From positions 1 to 6,460 of the forward strand of contig RFKS01000216.1 in the NCBI GenBank assembly GCA_003694205.1: DNA of 6,460 nucleotides. The letters run 5' to 3'. The notes beneath the pieces were generated by a model that was not told the DNA's origin, did not search any database, and saw only the letters and a program-made list of their open reading frames with translations. This stretch comes from Alphaproteobacteria bacterium (GTDB lineage Bacteria > Pseudomonadota > Alphaproteobacteria > Sphingomonadales > Rhodothalassiaceae). Positions 5,490 to 6,460 of this stretch are shown in pieces (the first letter of the stretch is position 1; every line of letters starts with the position of its first letter). Both the position numbers and the translations under genes were made by a program.

Positions 5490-6187
5490 GCCGTATCCTC
5501 CCCGACGAGCGTATCGGCAAGGGCCTCGGCGATGGTGAAGTCGAGGGCCGTGTCGATGTCGATCGCACGCCTGCGGTCCATCACATAGCCGATCGTCTCT
5601 GAGCCGATGATGCGCTGGCACGTGGCGAGCCAGGCGCAACGCAGGACATAGATGGCGCCGTTGAGCGCAAAGACCGGCGACAGGTCCTGCCGCCGGGCCG
5701 GGGCCGCATCGGAGAGGAGTGGCGACAGGCGCCCGTCCGCCTCACGCGTGTACATCCAGGCGGGATGCTGCCACACCTCGCTCACCGAGACGAGCGAATC
5801 GGCGCCCGCCCGGACGCAGGCGGTGATCGCACCGTCGATATCCTCCGCCGTGCGGAAAGGCGAGGTCGGCTGCAGGACGACGACATAGTCGTACCCCGGC
5901 AGTGCGCCGACGCAGTGGCGGACGGGCTCGATGCCGGGCGTGTCGTCCCGCGCCAGCGCGGGCGGCCGGACGAAGGGTGCCTCGCAGCCCCATTCGCGGG
6001 CGACGCGGATGATTTCGGAATCTTCCGACGAAAGAACCAGGCGATCGACGAGCCGCGATTGCCGGGCGGCGGCGATGGTCCAGGCAATCAGCGGCCGGCC
6101 GCCAAGCGGCCGCGTGTTCTTGCCCGGCACACCCTTCGAGCCGCCACGCGCCGGGATCATGGCGAGAATGCGCTGTCCGTCGATCAT
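5486..6187 (-). CDS. legF: LegF/NeuA-type CMP-nonulosonate synthetase (cytidylyltransferase)
   Basis: A complete 233-residue member of the CMP-NeuAc synthetase/KdsB-like nucleotidyltransferase family. Clear motifs are 'IPARGGSKGVPGKN' (11-24), the CTP-binding loop; 'VVLQPTSPFR' (103-112); 'RRQDLSPVFALNGAIY' (165-180), sugar binding and dimer contact; and 'AIDIDTALDF' (208-217), where Asp210 and Asp212 are the expected metal-binding aspartates. It should transfer CMP from CTP to the 2-keto acid sugar made by LegI, giving the donor used by a nonulosonate glycosyltransferase. Length is typical for the short bacterial form without an added esterase domain. The start overlaps the upstream nucleotidyltransferase stop (ATGA, 6187-6184) and has no evident Shine-Dalgarno, so it is probably translated by coupling. 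Sequence alone does not separate CMP-legionaminate from CMP-sialate synthetase; the neighbours favour legionaminate. Confidence 0.92.
   Translation of the reverse strand: MIDGQRILAMIPARGGSKGVPGKNTRPLGGRPLIAWTIAAARQSRLVDRLVLSSEDSEIIRVAREWGCEAPFVRPPALARDDTPGIEPVRHCVGALPGYDYVVVLQPTSPFRTAEDIDGAITACVRAGADSLVSVSEVWQHPAWMYTREADGRLSPLLSDAAPARRQDLSPVFALNGAIYVLRCAWLATCQRIIGSETIGYVMDRRRAIDIDTALDFTIAEALADTLVGEDTA
5497..5501 (-). promoter_or_regulatory. Strong Shine-Dalgarno at the end of legF
   Basis: GGAGG on the minus strand, within the legF codons for Gly-Glu-Asp, sits 7 bases before ATG 5489. It does not serve legI, whose start is 74 bases further on. It therefore either drives the small ORF or is a coincidence of coding sequence. 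Confidence 0.4.
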
Positions 6188-6460
6188 GCGGAGTTTGCCC
6201 GGAATTCGGCGCGCGCCTGTTCGAAGTCCTCGGGCCGCCCGATGTCCTGCCAGTATTCGTGGATGGGAAAGACGGACAGGCGGCCCCCATCGTCGATCAG
6301 TGCCTGCAGCAGTTCCGGCATGTCGAAATAGCGATCGCCGGGAACCCGGTCGAGCATCTGCGGCTCGAGCATGTAGATGCCGGCATTGATGAAGAAGCGC
6401 TGGACCGGCTTTTCCGCGAGGTGGACGGCGTAGCCGTCGACCACGTTCACGGTCCCGAAG
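6184..6460 (-). CDS. ptmE: Sugar-phosphate nucleotidyltransferase, PtmE-like, C-terminal end (partial)
   Basis: The last ~91 codons of a nucleotidyltransferase that continues past the window edge; a GTG at 6450 is internal, since the frame stays open to the edge. 'AEKPVQRFFINAGIYMLEPQMLDRVPGDRYFDMPELLQALI' is the conserved sugar-binding half of the NTP-transferase fold (EKP...NAGIY...FDMP), and 'VFPIHEYWQDIGRPEDFEQA' is the usual closing W-x-D-I-G segment with its metal-binding Asp. Similar ends occur in GDP-mannose/glucose-1-P nucleotidyltransferases and in PtmE, the guanylyltransferase of the Campylobacter legionaminate pathway that makes the GDP-linked starting sugar. The PtmE call rests on the overlap with legF; the N-terminal CBS domains that PtmE carries would lie outside the window. 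If correct, this organism uses GDP-linked rather than UDP-linked intermediates. Confidence 0.75.
   Translation of the reverse strand, partial: FGTVNVVDGYAVHLAEKPVQRFFINAGIYMLEPQMLDRVPGDRYFDMPELLQALIDDGGRLSVFPIHEYWQDIGRPEDFEQARAEFRANSA

Noticed and set aside
5416..5568. Upstream in-frame extension of legI by 51 residues
   Set aside because: The added residues are Arg/Ser-rich, overlap the end of legF and do not look like any NeuB N-terminus, while the start at 5415 has a good Shine-Dalgarno.
6088..6120. GC-rich palindromes (including GCGGCCGC) that could look like a terminator stem
   Set aside because: They lie inside legF and encode the conserved N-T-R-P-L-G-G-R-P stretch; there is no T-run on either side.

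Overview
The window is a GC-rich bacterial stretch that is almost entirely coding. Codon use and protein style (Ala/Arg/Gly rich, G or C at third positions) suggest an alphaproteobacterium. That placement is inference, because no rRNA or taxon marker is present. All recognisable genes belong to one theme: synthesis and activation of a nonulosonic (sialic acid-like) sugar, most likely legionaminic acid or a derivative. Such sugars usually decorate flagellin, LPS or capsule.

Layout. The window holds two gene arms that converge. The plus-strand arm (1-4331) carries the 3' end of a LegB-type 4,6-dehydratase, a complete LegC-type PLP aminotransferase, a 313-residue GNAT acyltransferase, a NeuC/LegG-type hydrolysing 2-epimerase and a PIG-L/LmbE-type deacetylase. 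The minus-strand arm (4339-6460, read right to left) carries the 3' end of a sugar nucleotidyltransferase of the PtmE kind, a LegF/NeuA-type CMP-sugar synthetase, a possible 25-codon ORF, and a LegI/NeuB-type synthase with a C-terminal SAF domain. The arms meet tail to tail with only 7 bases between stop codons. Both arms run off the window edges, so promoters are not visible, and no terminator, RNA gene, mobile element or CRISPR was found.

How the genes fit together. In the known legionaminate route a nucleotide-activated GlcNAc is 4,6-dehydrated (LegB), aminated at C4 (LegC), N-acylated at C4 (LegH), then epimerised at C2 and released from the nucleotide (LegG). It is next condensed with phosphoenolpyruvate (LegI) and activated with CTP (LegF). 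The plus arm follows this order, with the large GNAT protein sitting exactly where LegH would act. No hexapeptide-repeat LegH is seen in the window. The added deacetylase is not part of the canonical route. Together with the unusual GNAT it suggests that the N-acyl pattern of the final sugar may be non-standard. Most junctions are 4-base ATGA overlaps, so each arm is probably a translationally coupled operon. The one clear exception on the plus arm is a 69-base gap before the GNAT gene.

Most worth a second look are the GNAT protein (candidate LegH replacement, tandem half-domains, substituted CoA-loop glycine), the deacetylase, a 25-codon ORF with a strong Shine-Dalgarno bridging legF and legI, and the Glu-to-Asp change in the epimerase.
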